From Nocardia rhamnosiphila NBRC 108938 (lineage in GTDB: Bacteria > Actinomycetota > Actinomycetes > Mycobacteriales > Mycobacteriaceae): DNA of 64,000 bases. Positions 17,108 to 26,433 of this stretch are shown piece after piece. A program made the translations under genes and the position numbers. Below the pieces are notes generated by a model. It made no database searches. It worked only from the letters and a program-made list of their open reading frames with translations, and was not told where the DNA came from. The stretch covers positions 124,001-188,000 of the forward strand of contig NZ_JOAJ01000008.1 in assembly GCF_000720425.1 (NCBI RefSeq), in the 5' to 3' direction. Every line of letters starts with the position of its first letter. The first letter of the stretch is position 1.

Positions 17108-17533
17108 GTGAGTCGTAAGTCCTGGCTGTTCGCTGTGTGCTGCGTGATCCTCGCGACTGTGCTGGCCGGATGCGGGTCCGATGATGACGACGACCTCGGT
17201 GTCCGGTCCTATATCGGGTCGCATTACACGCGCGCGCCGAAACTCGACGAAGCGAACAACGGCACGGCGTACACGTCGGGCAAGTCGCCGACGGCGACCG
17301 CCGACGACATCACCAAGGGGGTGCGCCAGCTGGACCGGCGCACCACCGGTGCCACCACCTATCTGCAGTACCGGGACGACATCATCGCGATCTCCCCGAA
17401 CGGTACCGGCGCCAAGGTCTTGGTGGACGACTACCGGACCGGGCACCGGCGGCATCACAGTGCGGTCAGCGTCTTCGGCTGGCCCAGCGACAACACCGGC
17501 TTCCGTGGTGGCGGCTCCGGCGACGGAAAGTAG
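17108..17533 (+). CDS. DUF4247 lipoprotein
   Basis: This 141-residue protein begins with a lipoprotein signal (SWLFAVCCVILATVLAGC) whose Cys22 should be lipidated, followed by an Asp-rich stretch and the DUF4247 domain (TYLQYRDDIIAISPNGTGAKVLVDDY). It should be anchored on the outer face of the membrane. It ends in a Gly-rich tail. GTG at 17108 is used; the gene lies 54 bp after DUF4178 and 40 bp before DUF350. Function is unknown, but co-occurrence with DUF350 and the spermidine synthase-like gene is conserved. Confidence 0.85.
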   Translation: MSRKSWLFAVCCVILATVLAGCGSDDDDDLGVRSYIGSHYTRAPKLDEANNGTAYTSGKSPTATADDITKGVRQLDRRTTGATTYLQYRDDIIAISPNGTGAKVLVDDYRTGHRRHHSAVSVFGWPSDNTGFRGGGSGDGK

Positions 17534-17573
17534 CTGCCGCCGGCCCGTCCGGATCCATTCCCAGGAGGAAACA

Positions 17574-17999
17574 ATGCTCGAAGACCTGCCCGCGAACGCC
17601 GGCGCCGCGGCCGCCTACTCCGGCCTCGGGATCGTCCTGATGGTGCTGGGGTTCGTCCTGGTGGATGTGCTCACCCCCGGCAACCTGCGTCACCAGATCT
17701 GGGTGGAGCGCAACCGCAACGCCGCGCTGCTGGTCGCCGCGAACATGCTGGGTGTGGGCATTATCGTCGCCACCGCCATCTGGACCTCCGACGGCGCGAT
17801 CGGGCAGGCGCTGGTCACCAGCGCGGTGTACGGGGTCATCGGGCTGGTGGCGATGGCGCTGGCGTTTCTGCTGCTGGAGTTCACCACTCCCGGCGAGTTC
17901 CGGGGTGTGGTGAACGAGCACGAACTGCACCCGGGTGTGTGGGTGAGTGCGGCGGTGCACATCGCGGTGGCCGCGGTGGTCGCGTCCGCGCTGACCTGA
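17574..17999 (+). CDS. DUF350 membrane protein
   Basis: This 141-residue protein has four predicted membrane helices (beginning SGLGIVLMVLGFVLVDVL) with short loops and matches DUF350 (YjfL-like). ATG at 17574 follows AGGAGGA at 17563-17569. The next gene starts one base after the stop, so the two are translationally coupled. Its role is unknown; the stable association with DUF4178, DUF4247 and an aminopropyltransferase-like protein suggests a shared membrane process. Confidence 0.88.
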   Translation: MLEDLPANAGAAAAYSGLGIVLMVLGFVLVDVLTPGNLRHQIWVERNRNAALLVAANMLGVGIIVATAIWTSDGAIGQALVTSAVYGVIGLVAMALAFLLLEFTTPGEFRGVVNEHELHPGVWVSAAVHIAVAAVVASALT

Positions 18000-18000
18000 G

Positions 18001-19632
18001 TTGCCACCGAACGAATTCCCGGCCGACACCGTCGCGCCGGAACTCCCGCCGGTCGAGGAATCGTCCCGCGCCCGGCCGGCGGAACCGGCGGCGGATGGGC
18101 CGCCCGTCCTCGGACGGTTCGCGCGATCAGCCCTGCTCATCACGGTTTTCGTCTGCGCCGCGTGCGGATTGGTGTACGAACTGTCCCTGGTGACGCTGGG
18201 CAGCTATCTGATCGGCGATACCGCCACCCAGGCATCGATCACGCTCAGCGTGATGGTCTGCGCGATGGGGGTCGGCGCCCTGGCCGCGAAACCGTTACGG
18301 CAGCGGGCCGCCGCTGCCTTCGTGGTCGTGGAGCTGGCGCTCGCGCTGGTGGGCGGCCTCTCGGTGCTGGGCCTGTACGCCGCCTACGCCTGGCTCGACC
18401 TGTACACGGCGGCGCTGGTGGCGGCTTCGTGTGTGATCGGGGCCCTGGTGGGCGCGGAGATTCCGCTGCTGATGGAGATGCTGCAGCGGATCCGTAAACA
18501 GGAGGCGGGCAGCGCGGTTGCCGATCTGTTCGCCGCCGACTATGTGGGTGCCCTTCTCGGCGGTCTGGCGTTCCCGTTCCTACTGCTGCCGGTGTTCGGG
18601 CAGATCCGCGGCAGTCTGATCGTCGGAGTGGTGAACGCCGTGGCCGGGCTGGTGCTGGTGCTCATCTGGTTCCATGCCGATCTGTCCCGGCCGGTGAAGG
18701 CGGCCCTCGGCGCGGTGACCCTGCTGGTGGCGGCGGTACTGGTCGGCAGCTATGTCTACGCCGACCGATTCGAGGCCACCGCCCAGCAGGCGCTGTTCGC
18801 GTATCCGATCGTCTGGCAGCGGCAGACCGAATACCAGAAGATCGTGCTCACCGAATCGGTGTCGCCGTTCGGAACCCCGGACACCCGCTTGTTCCTCAAC
18901 GGTGATCTGCAGTTCTCGTCGGTGGACGAGTACCGGTACCACGAGGCGATGGTGCATCCGACCCTGGCCGGGCCGCGCCGCGAGGTACTGGTGATCGGCG
19001 GCGGCGACGGGCTGGCACTGCGGGAGATCCTGGAATATCCAGACGTGGAGTCGGTGACGCTGGTCGAACTGGATCCGGCCGTGATCGAGCTCGCCCGCAC
19101 CGATCCGCGGCTCACCGAACTCAACCGGCATTCCTTCGCCGACCCGCGGGTGCGGGTGGTCACGGCGGACGCGTTCTCCTGGTTGCGGACCGCCGGCGCC
19201 GACTACGACGCGGTGATCGTCGATCTGCCCGATCCGGACCAGACCTCCATCGCCAAGCTCTATTCCACCGAGTTCTACGCGATGACGGCCCAGGTGCTGG
19301 CCCCCGGCGGCACCATGGTGGTACAGGCGGGTTCGCCGTTCTTCGCCCCGCATTCGTACTGGTGTATCGCGGCCACTGTCCGCACCTCCGGCCTGAACAT
19401 CCTGCCGTACCACGTGGACGTCCCGAGTTTCGGCGACTGGGGTTTCGTCCAGGCCACCCGTGACCCCGCGCCGCGGCTCGCGCTGGACCCCCCGGCTCCG
19501 CTGCGGTCGATGGACGAACTGAGCCTGCCGGCCGCGACGATCTTCGCGCCGGACCGCCGGGACACCGGTGAACAGCCGTCTACGCTCATGCACCCCACAA
19601 TTCTCGAGCTGGCCCGCAAGGAATGGGTGTAG
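18001..19632 (+). CDS. membrane-bound spermidine synthase-like protein
   Basis: This 543-residue fusion has about seven predicted membrane helices in residues 40-260, then a spermidine synthase/aminopropyltransferase domain. SAM-type binding motifs are VIGGGDGLALREIL (GGGDG at about 333-337) and VELDPAVIELA. The catalytic Asp of the family corresponds to D408 in IVDLPDPDQTSIAKLYS. Such fusions are usually annotated as polyamine aminopropyltransferase, but activity on polyamines has not been shown for the membrane type. TTG at 18001 follows the DUF350 stop directly. It is the last gene of the operon and converges on the monooxygenase gene. Confidence 0.88.
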   Translation: MPPNEFPADTVAPELPPVEESSRARPAEPAADGPPVLGRFARSALLITVFVCAACGLVYELSLVTLGSYLIGDTATQASITLSVMVCAMGVGALAAKPLRQRAAAAFVVVELALALVGGLSVLGLYAAYAWLDLYTAALVAASCVIGALVGAEIPLLMEMLQRIRKQEAGSAVADLFAADYVGALLGGLAFPFLLLPVFGQIRGSLIVGVVNAVAGLVLVLIWFHADLSRPVKAALGAVTLLVAAVLVGSYVYADRFEATAQQALFAYPIVWQRQTEYQKIVLTESVSPFGTPDTRLFLNGDLQFSSVDEYRYHEAMVHPTLAGPRREVLVIGGGDGLALREILEYPDVESVTLVELDPAVIELARTDPRLTELNRHSFADPRVRVVTADAFSWLRTAGADYDAVIVDLPDPDQTSIAKLYSTEFYAMTAQVLAPGGTMVVQAGSPFFAPHSYWCIAATVRTSGLNILPYHVDVPSFGDWGFVQATRDPAPRLALDPPAPLRSMDELSLPAATIFAPDRRDTGEQPSTLMHPTILELARKEWV

Positions 19633-19636
19633 CGGA

Positions 19637-20797
19637 TCAGGTGGGCGGGGCCCAGGACAGTACCGGCCCCAGCGCACGCAGCGCGGCGGCGTCCGGGGCC
19701 AGGCGCAGCACGGTATTGCGCACCGGCGTCACCGTCGGCAGCGCGAGTTGCAGCGCGGCGCCCATCCGGTGCGACAGCCGGGCCAGCGGTCGCACCCGGG
19801 CCCGGCGGATCCGGTCGTATTCGGTAAGGGCCCCGGGGGTATCGGGGGTCCGGTCGAGCACGGCCGCCAGGGTGACCGCGTCCTCGACGGCGAGATTCGC
19901 GCCCTGGCCCAGGTTCGGGGTCATGGCGTGGGCGGCGTCGCCCAGCAACGCCACCCGTTCCCGCACATAGGTGTTCAGCGGCGGCAGTTCGTAGATATCG
20001 TGCCGCAGGATCGCCGCCGGATCGGCCGCCGCCAGCAGTGCCGGAATCGGGTCGTGCCAGCTGCCGAACCGGCGGCGTAGTTCGTCCAGTTCCCGGCCGG
20101 GTTCGCGCTGCCCGGCCGGCAGGTTCGCGGTGCCGAACATGTAGACACGTCCATCGCGCAGCGGCGCGATACCGAAACGCTGCCCGCGGCCCAGGGTCTC
20201 GCCACCGGCGAGTACCGGTTCGCCCGGGGTGACAATGGTCCGCCAGGCGGTGTACCCGGCATACACCGGGCGCCGGGCGCGCGGCCACAGGGTGGCGCGG
20301 AGCGTGCTGTTGATGCCGTCGGCACCGAGTACGAGGTCGGCGTCGGTGGTCCCGGCGCTGTGCCGCACCCGCACGCCACGACCGGTGAACTCGACGGCTT
20401 CCACCGCACATCCGAACCGCAGGGGGCCGGTGCCCAGCGCGGTGCGCAGGATATCCGACAGCTGGTTCCGGTGGATTACCACCAGGTCCCCGTAACGGGC
20501 GCGGAGGGCGGCGATATCGGTGCGGGACAGCCAGCGTCCGGCGGTATCGCGCATCCCGCCCTCGGTCGCCGCCAGCGACTGTGCGCGGATCGCGGCGCCG
20601 ACACCGATCACATCGAGACCACGCAGACCGTTGGGCCACAGGCTCAGTCCCGAACCGGCCGGTTCCACTCCGTCGGCCCGTTCCAGGACTTCGACCTGCC
20701 AGCCGCGCTGCCGCAATGCGATGGCGGCCGTGAGACCGGCGACACCGGCACCCACGACCACCGCCCGGCGCTCGGCACCCACCGGTTCCGCGCTCAT
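19637..20797 (-). CDS. FAD-dependent monooxygenase
   Basis: This 386-residue enzyme is a class A flavoprotein hydroxylase (UbiH/PHBH fold). It shows the dinucleotide motif VVVGAGVAGLTAAIALRQRG near the N-terminus, the middle DG motif VLGADGINSTLR, and the GD motif ALLGDAAHAMTPNLGQGANLAVED. It should hydroxylate an aromatic or similar substrate using NAD(P)H and O2. ATG at 20797 follows GGAGGTGGCG. The gene stands alone, convergent with the spermidine synthase-like gene (4-bp gap). The substrate is unknown. Confidence 0.9.
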   Translation of the reverse strand: MSAEPVGAERRAVVVGAGVAGLTAAIALRQRGWQVEVLERADGVEPAGSGLSLWPNGLRGLDVIGVGAAIRAQSLAATEGGMRDTAGRWLSRTDIAALRARYGDLVVIHRNQLSDILRTALGTGPLRFGCAVEAVEFTGRGVRVRHSAGTTDADLVLGADGINSTLRATLWPRARRPVYAGYTAWRTIVTPGEPVLAGGETLGRGQRFGIAPLRDGRVYMFGTANLPAGQREPGRELDELRRRFGSWHDPIPALLAAADPAAILRHDIYELPPLNTYVRERVALLGDAAHAMTPNLGQGANLAVEDAVTLAAVLDRTPDTPGALTEYDRIRRARVRPLARLSHRMGAALQLALPTVTPVRNTVLRLAPDAAALRALGPVLSWAPPT

Positions 20798-21099
20798 CGC
20801 CACCTCCGAATTCGAACTCTGCTGCTCGCAACGATTATTGCCGGGGGCCGGCGGAGTGCTCTCGACGGCTGCCGAGCCGTCGCATCCGAGCCGTCGCATC
20901 GCGGTGCGCTCGTGATCCGCTGTCACGGACGCGGCGGGTGGCTATCGCCGGGTGCCGGCGGTTCCACTCGTCCCGGCGCCGAGGACCAGAAGATCACCGC
21001 GCGGCCTTACGAAGGGGTGACCGGCGGCCGACAGGGCCACCATCCCTGCGCGGCGGAATTCAGGACGACTACATATCGATGTTCGGTCCTGCACCGGAT
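20798..21099. other. intergenic region with a 14-bp direct duplication
   Basis: No gene is supported between the monooxygenase start and the kinase stop. CCGAGCCGTCGCAT is repeated head to tail at 20872-20885 and 20886-20899, 75-102 bp upstream of the monooxygenase. I see no clear terminator for the kinase gene. Confidence 0.5.
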
Positions 21100-23211
21100 T
21101 CAGCCGCCGGCGGCCGCGGGCGCGGAAGTGGACCCGGCGGACGGAACCGGGGCAGGCGCCGGGGCCGGGAGCCGGGTGGAAGTCGGGGTGGTGGAGGTAG
21201 ACACCGGAGCGGAAGGAGTGACCGGGAGGTGGGCCGAGCCCGGGGCAGGGGAGACCGGCACGGAGGTGGCGGCCGGGCCGGGGGTGGAGGTGGTGGCGGA
21301 TGGGGGCGCGGCGGGAGGCGGGGCGGGTGCGGTGGCGGGAACGTGGCCGGAGGAAGTGGAGATCGCGCTGCCCCGGGGCCGGGGCTGCTCGGTGATCGCG
21401 CTGCTCGCGGCGGCGCTCGTCTCGCCGCCGGTACCGGTGGTTTCCGGCGGGGTCGCTGTCGTGGTCTCGCCGGCGGAGGGGGTGGTGGTGCTGGTTTCGG
21501 GGTCGGTGGTCGTGGTGGGGGAGGTCGAGGTGCCGGTCGGTTCGGCAGTGGTGGTGGTCGGCGGCGCCGCGACACTCGTGGTCGGCAGCGGAGGTTCGGG
21601 AGGCGCGGGCTGTTCCTGGTCCACCGGGTCTCCCGCGGGTGTGGTGGGTACCGGCTCCGCGACAGTGGTTCTCGGCACGGCCGGGGGTTCGGACGGAACC
21701 ATCGGGGTCGAATGGGTTGCCGAGGGAGGCGGCTCTTGTCCGGGGAGCCCCGGTGCGGGGGTGGGCGTGATCTCGGCTGCCCGATTGCCGGGCACCGCGG
21801 TGGCCGGCACGTCCGACGGTGCCGTCGGTACCGGTGCGTCGGTGACCGTGGTGGTGTCCTCTCTGGTCAACGCCAGTGCCGACACGCTCACGACCGCCGT
21901 CACGAGCGCGGCCACCGCGGCCGCGGTCCTGGCCCGGGGACGAGATCGCGTAGCGGGCGGGATGTCGTTCGGTGTATCGAGGGTGAGTGGGCGGTCGGTG
22001 GGTGGGGACACGGCGGGCGGGGATGCGGCCGGTGAGAAGCCGGCACCGGGTGGGTAGTCACCCGGTGCGAAACCGGCAGCGGGTGGGTAGTCACCCGGGG
22101 CGAAACCGGCGCTGGATGCGTTGTCGCCGGGCGAGAAGTAGACGGGCGGATTGTCATCCGGCGAGAGACCGACGAGTGGGCCGGCGGCGGGCGGGAAGAG
22201 AGCGGGTGGCGTGGCAGTGGGGGAGGTGGCCGGTCCGCTGTCCAGCGGCCGGAGGGGACTCGGTGGGTCATCGCCCGGCGAATTGTCCGTTCGCGAATCG
22301 ATGCCCGGCGAATCGCTGCCCCCCGGATTGTCGTCCGGCGGATCGTCCACCGTCGGGATGACAGCGGCCGGCGTACCCGTTCGAGGGGTGCCGGCCGGTA
22401 CCAGCGCCTGCTGCGCCGCCGCCGCCAATTCCCCGGCCGACCCGTAGCGTTGGTCCGGGTCCTTCGCCAGCCCGCGCGCGACCACCACGTCGAAGGCGGG
22501 CGGCAGACCGGCGGCCGAGGGCAGCGGGGGACGTTCGGTGAGATGGGCGGTGATCTGCCGTTCCACGCTCTCGCCGGTATACGGTTTCGTGCCGGCCAGG
22601 CATTCGTAGAGGACGCAGGCCAGGGAGTACACATCCGAGCGGGCGTCGACCTGGTCCAGGGTGAGCCGTTCCGGCGCCATATAGGCGAGCGTGCCGATCA
22701 TCGTGCCGGCGCGGGTGAGTGTGGTGTCCTGATTGCTGCGGGCGATCCCGAAATCGATGAGGTAGGCGAAACCTTCCGCGGTGATCAGGATGTTCGACGG
22801 TTTCACATCCCGGTGTACCACCCCGCTCGAGTGTGCGGCATCGAGGGCCGCGGCGATCTGGGCGACCACGGCGACGGCTTCGGCGGCGGGCAGCGATCCC
22901 TGGTCCGCGAGTAGTGCGGCCAGATTGGGGGCCTCCACCAGGCGCATCTCCAGGAACAGGCGGCCATCGATCTCGCCGAAATCGTGGATGGGCACGATAT
23001 GCGGCTCGTGCAGCCGGGCCACCAGTTGGGCTTCGCGCTGGAACCGCCGGCGATAGACGGTGTCCTGCGCGAATTCCCGCGACAGCACCTTCACCGCCAC
23101 CATGCGCTCGGTCCCGGTGTCGTAGGCGCGGTGTACTTCCCCCATGGCGCCCGCCCCCAGTGGATCGAGCAGTCGGTAACGACCGAACTCTGTACCTTCC
23201 ACACCTTCCAC
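21100..23211 (-). CDS. receptor-type serine/threonine protein kinase
   Basis: This 703-residue PknB-like kinase has a complete catalytic domain (residues about 10-270): glycine loop LGAGAMGEV, Lys41 (VAVKVL), HRDVKPSN with D135, and DFG at 153-155, so it should be active. A Pro-rich juxtamembrane region (275-425) contains SPGDN/APGDYPPGAGF repeats. One membrane helix (429-448) follows, and then a 255-residue Pro/Thr/Ser-rich extracellular tail without recognisable PASTA or sensor domains. The start is GTG at 23211 or the next in-frame GTG. It follows the subtilase pair on the same strand, 88 bp downstream. Confidence 0.92.
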   Translation of the reverse strand: MEGVEGTEFGRYRLLDPLGAGAMGEVHRAYDTGTERMVAVKVLSREFAQDTVYRRRFQREAQLVARLHEPHIVPIHDFGEIDGRLFLEMRLVEAPNLAALLADQGSLPAAEAVAVVAQIAAALDAAHSSGVVHRDVKPSNILITAEGFAYLIDFGIARSNQDTTLTRAGTMIGTLAYMAPERLTLDQVDARSDVYSLACVLYECLAGTKPYTGESVERQITAHLTERPPLPSAAGLPPAFDVVVARGLAKDPDQRYGSAGELAAAAQQALVPAGTPRTGTPAAVIPTVDDPPDDNPGGSDSPGIDSRTDNSPGDDPPSPLRPLDSGPATSPTATPPALFPPAAGPLVGLSPDDNPPVYFSPGDNASSAGFAPGDYPPAAGFAPGDYPPGAGFSPAASPPAVSPPTDRPLTLDTPNDIPPATRSRPRARTAAAVAALVTAVVSVSALALTREDTTTVTDAPVPTAPSDVPATAVPGNRAAEITPTPAPGLPGQEPPPSATHSTPMVPSEPPAVPRTTVAEPVPTTPAGDPVDQEQPAPPEPPLPTTSVAAPPTTTTAEPTGTSTSPTTTTDPETSTTTPSAGETTTATPPETTGTGGETSAAASSAITEQPRPRGSAISTSSGHVPATAPAPPPAAPPSATTSTPGPAATSVPVSPAPGSAHLPVTPSAPVSTSTTPTSTRLPAPAPAPVPSAGSTSAPAAAGG

Positions 23212-23299
23212 GAGCTACGGATACCACATCCGGTGACCGATCACAGCACCCCGGCACCGGGGATGAGGCTGGAATCACGCTGAGACCAGGGGTTTTCGG

Positions 23300-23560
23300 T
23301 CAACGGCCGGGTTCGTCGCGCCCCATGGACCCGGTATCGTCCAGCGGTTCGACGGGCGGGTCCGCGAAGACAGTGGCCGCGCGATCGGTGGCCGGCCGTG
23401 CGGCCGCGCTCGCGGCCACCCGGAGCGCGAACCGGCCGGTATCCGGGTCGACCGCGATCAAACCGTATGCGCGGTCGACCTCGTCCTCGGCCGGCCCCAG
23501 CTCACGCAGGGCGTCGGCCAATACCGAGCCAGCGGGCAGCGAGACGGTCAGCAGCGGCAT
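23300..23560 (-). CDS. small hypothetical protein downstream of the subtilase
   Basis: This 86-residue protein begins MPLLTVSLPAGSVLADALRELG and contains a strand-like segment DRAYGLIAVDPDTGRFALRV. I recognise no family. It starts nine bases after the subtilase stop with a GGGGGA purine run before the ATG, so the two genes are co-transcribed. A regulatory or inhibitor-like partner role for the protease is possible, because short proteins next to subtilases sometimes act so, but nothing in the sequence proves it. Confidence 0.65.
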   Translation of the reverse strand: MPLLTVSLPAGSVLADALRELGPAEDEVDRAYGLIAVDPDTGRFALRVAASAAARPATDRAATVFADPPVEPLDDTGSMGRDEPGR

Positions 23561-23569
23561 TCCCCCAGG

Positions 23570-24880
23570 CTACGCGCGGGCCGCGGCTTCCTGCAGCTCC
23601 GCGAGCAGGGCGCGGGGCTCGACGATGCCGTACCCGTAGTCGTAGTCGAATCCGGCGCCCGCCCGGTCGCCCGCGGTGCCGCGCAACAGCTCCCGCAGGC
23701 GGGCCGGCGGTACCTCGGCCGCCGTCCATCGGGTGCGGAAGGCGGCGACGACTCCGGCGAGAACCGGGCAGGCGGTGGAGGTGCCGGTATCGGGTGCGTC
23801 GGCGCCGAAGGCGGTGGAGCCCAGGAAATGGGAGTAGGCGCAGAGATCGGGTTTGCGATCGGAGAGCCGGCCGGGACCCTGCGACGAATACCCGATCCGC
23901 TGACCGCCGGTGTCGACGCCACCGACCGACAGCACGTTCGGATGCGAATTCGCTCCGGTGATGGGCCGGTCGGGGTAAGCGCAGCGCCCGTCGGGGCAGT
24001 CACGGCCGCAGTTCCCGGCGGCGAAGAGAATATCGGCGCCCGCCGCGTCCAGCGAGGCGACGATGACGTTGAACGGGTGGGCGGGATTGTCGGAGTAGTT
24101 GCCCGGGTCGCCGACCGGGAAATCCCACTGTGGCGCGAACGAACCCCAGCTGTTGCTGATCACCAGGGCACGGCGGTCCTCGGGTTGCGCGGTCAGTACG
24201 GTACGCAGATGGGCGAACGCGGCGAGTGCGTCGGAGAGCAGACCGTCCATCCGGCTACCGCCGGAGCGCGTGCTCTGCAACAGCGGGATATCGAGGAAGG
24301 TGGCCTGCGGTGCGGCGATGAGCGCGTCGAAGGCGCACATGGTGCCGTGGTCGACCGGGAATGCGCCGGCGGTGCCGCGGACCCCGGCGGGGTTCCAGCT
24401 CCGGGCGGTGTCGATCGCTATCGCGGCACCGGCGGCCCGCTGAACCGCCGCCGCATTGATCCCGGTGTCCAGCACGGCCACGGCCACTCCCGCACCCGTC
24501 AGTCCGGCGGCGGTGAGCTCGGCGCGGCCGAGCCGCTCGGCGACATCCGTCCAGGTGCCGACCGGGCCGGTATCGCCGCAGGTGAGCACCGGTTCGATCA
24601 CCGGGTCCGCGAAGATACCGGTCACGCCGGGGGCGCCCGCCACCGCGGCCCGGGCGGCCGGGTCGTCGTCGGGGATCTCACCGCGCACCACATACGAACC
24701 GCCGTCTCCCCGTGTATCGCTGGCCGCCGTGGCAGCGGGGACGGACACGGCGCCGTAGCCGGTGTCGACGGTGAAACCGGGGACCTCACCGGTGAGCGCG
24801 GCAGCGGATATCCCGGCCGCGGAATCCGTTGCGGCGGAGATGAGTTCAGGGGAGGGGCGGAGCTCGATGAGGACTCGCAT
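23570..24880 (-). CDS. S8 family serine peptidase (subtilase)
   Basis: This 436-residue protein has the subtilisin triad: Asp138 (VAVAVLDTGIN), His178 (VDHGTMCAF) and Ser368 (DTGTSTACPVLAG), with oxyanion Asn290 (FAAGNCG). Residues 1-120 are an N-terminal extension that resembles a pro-region fold. There is no signal peptide, so it is either cytoplasmic or exported by an unusual route. A Cys-rich loop (CGRDCPDGRC, 291-300) may bind a metal or form disulphides. ATG at 24880 was chosen since upstream residues look unlike protein. It is the first gene of a probable operon with the 86-residue protein and perhaps the kinase. Confidence 0.9.
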   Translation of the reverse strand: MRVLIELRPSPELISAATDSAAGISAAALTGEVPGFTVDTGYGAVSVPAATAASDTRGDGGSYVVRGEIPDDDPAARAAVAGAPGVTGIFADPVIEPVLTCGDTGPVGTWTDVAERLGRAELTAAGLTGAGVAVAVLDTGINAAAVQRAAGAAIAIDTARSWNPAGVRGTAGAFPVDHGTMCAFDALIAAPQATFLDIPLLQSTRSGGSRMDGLLSDALAAFAHLRTVLTAQPEDRRALVISNSWGSFAPQWDFPVGDPGNYSDNPAHPFNVIVASLDAAGADILFAAGNCGRDCPDGRCAYPDRPITGANSHPNVLSVGGVDTGGQRIGYSSQGPGRLSDRKPDLCAYSHFLGSTAFGADAPDTGTSTACPVLAGVVAAFRTRWTAAEVPPARLRELLRGTAGDRAGAGFDYDYGYGIVEPRALLAELQEAAARA

Positions 24881-25122
24881 CCCGCCATAGTGCCCCGGGA
24901 ACCGGCGGACGGCAATCGGTGCGCAACCCGATGCCCGGCAATGCCGCGTGCCGGACCGGCGCGCCCCGCGGGGCGGGCGCCGGCCGCATTGTGGCACCTT
25001 CCACCGGCGCGAGCCGCATCGGACGAGTCGGTCTCTCCCTGGGCGACCGGGCCCGCGGGACCGTGGTCACCGGGTCGGCGAGGGCCCGCCGGTGCCACCG
25101 GTGTCGCGAGTCGCGGCCTCGC

Positions 25123-26433
25123 TCACCGGGCATGGACGGGCGCGGCGATGCGATGCTCGGCCAGTCTGCCCAGCACCGCCTGATTGGCCTCCCAGCCATC
25201 GGGGAACTTCACCGGTACTCCGAGATACACCGGTTCCGCGGAGGGGTGCGCGTCGAGGAGTTCGCCGATTCCGGCACGGCCCACGACGATACAGGCGTGC
25301 CGGTGCCGGGACGCCAGCACGCACAACCGGCCGGCCTCCAGATGGAACGCGCCCGCGTCGCGGCGGCCGGAGAGCGGGTGCAGGATGACGGTGACGTCGT
25401 ATTCGCGGCCCTGCAACCGGTTGGCGGTGTCGACGGTGACCGTTTCCGCCACCGTTCCCGCCAGTGCGTCGCGTACCGCCTGGGCCTGGTCGCGGTGCGC
25501 GGTACCGACCGCGATACGGGTCGCGTCGATCTCGCGGCTGCCGTGTTCGGAATGTGCGACACCGCCGCGTTCCAGCAGCCGGCAGGTGAGATCGGCGATG
25601 GCGGCCACCGCTTCTCCGTCGGTCCGCAGCGTATGACGGGCGGGCAGTTCGTAGTACGCCCAGCCGTGCGCGGCGGCCTCGTCCAGGACGTCGTCCACCG
25701 GCCCGCGCAGGCCGCGGGTGGTGAATTCGAGCCGGCGCTGTTCGGGTCGGGTGCCGGCGGCGAACGGCGCGAACGGGTAGAACGCCGAGGACACCACCGA
25801 GGCCGCCGAGGGCGGCAGCCGCCACGACACCGGCAGTGTGTGCACCGGGATACCCGCATTGTGATTGAGCATCACCGCTACCGCGCTCATGGTCGGGTCC
25901 CAGGAAAGGCCCGCCCAGCGGTCGCCGTCGACGGTGGCGAAGGGGTCCAGCTGGCCGGGGTCGCCGACGAAGAGGCCGCGTTCGAACCGGTTGGCGATCC
26001 GCAGCAACATATCCGAGCGCATCTGGTAGGCCTCGTCGACGATCGCATAGGACCAGCGGCCCTCGTCCAAGGTCGCCCATTTCGCGGCCGTGCCGATCAC
26101 GATCGCGCATTTCTCCAGATCGGCGGGCCGGTTGGCCACCTCGACATTGTCGCGGTCGATCCGGGCGCTGCGGCGGTAGTCGCCCGCGGACAACCGTCCG
26201 ATCGGTAGCGCGGGGTCGGCGGTGGCGAGCCGATCGATGAGGTCGTCGACCTGTTCGTTGGTCTGCGCCACGATCATCCGCTGTTCGTCGTCGGCCGCGG
26301 CCAGCTGCCGGGCCGCGCGCACCACCAGGGTGGATTTACCGGCGCCCGGTGGGGAGTCCACGACCAGGGCGCGATGGGCGGCGTTGTCGAGGTCGGCGAG
26401 GATCCGGCCGACCACCTCGTCCGCGGTGCTCAT
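25123..26433 (-). CDS. compact SF1 helicase-like ATPase
   Basis: This 436-residue protein has superfamily 1 helicase motifs in order: Walker A PPGAGKST (residues 28-35), motif Ia-like AQTNEQVDDL, Walker B IVDEAY (131-136), motif III VGDPGQLDPF (156-165), motif IV-like SWRL (203-206), motif V ANRLQGREYDVTV (337-349) and a motif VI-like LASRHRHACIVVG with Arg376. Motif V (QGREYDVTV) is of the Upf1/Dna2 type. The protein lacks large inserted domains. It is the last of four coupled genes, starting inside the previous stop (ATGA). Together with the Cas4-like nuclease it could form a DNA-processing machine; that is inference. Confidence 0.85.
   Translation of the reverse strand: MSTADEVVGRILADLDNAAHRALVVDSPPGAGKSTLVVRAARQLAAADDEQRMIVAQTNEQVDDLIDRLATADPALPIGRLSAGDYRRSARIDRDNVEVANRPADLEKCAIVIGTAAKWATLDEGRWSYAIVDEAYQMRSDMLLRIANRFERGLFVGDPGQLDPFATVDGDRWAGLSWDPTMSAVAVMLNHNAGIPVHTLPVSWRLPPSAASVVSSAFYPFAPFAAGTRPEQRRLEFTTRGLRGPVDDVLDEAAAHGWAYYELPARHTLRTDGEAVAAIADLTCRLLERGGVAHSEHGSREIDATRIAVGTAHRDQAQAVRDALAGTVAETVTVDTANRLQGREYDVTVILHPLSGRRDAGAFHLEAGRLCVLASRHRHACIVVGRAGIGELLDAHPSAEPVYLGVPVKFPDGWEANQAVLGRLAEHRIAAPVHAR

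Noticed and set aside
21069..21575. 168-codon Pro/Arg-rich minus-strand frame inside the kinase tail
   Set aside because: It is an alternative frame of the Pro/Thr-rich kinase tail, where repetitive GC-rich codons keep all frames open.
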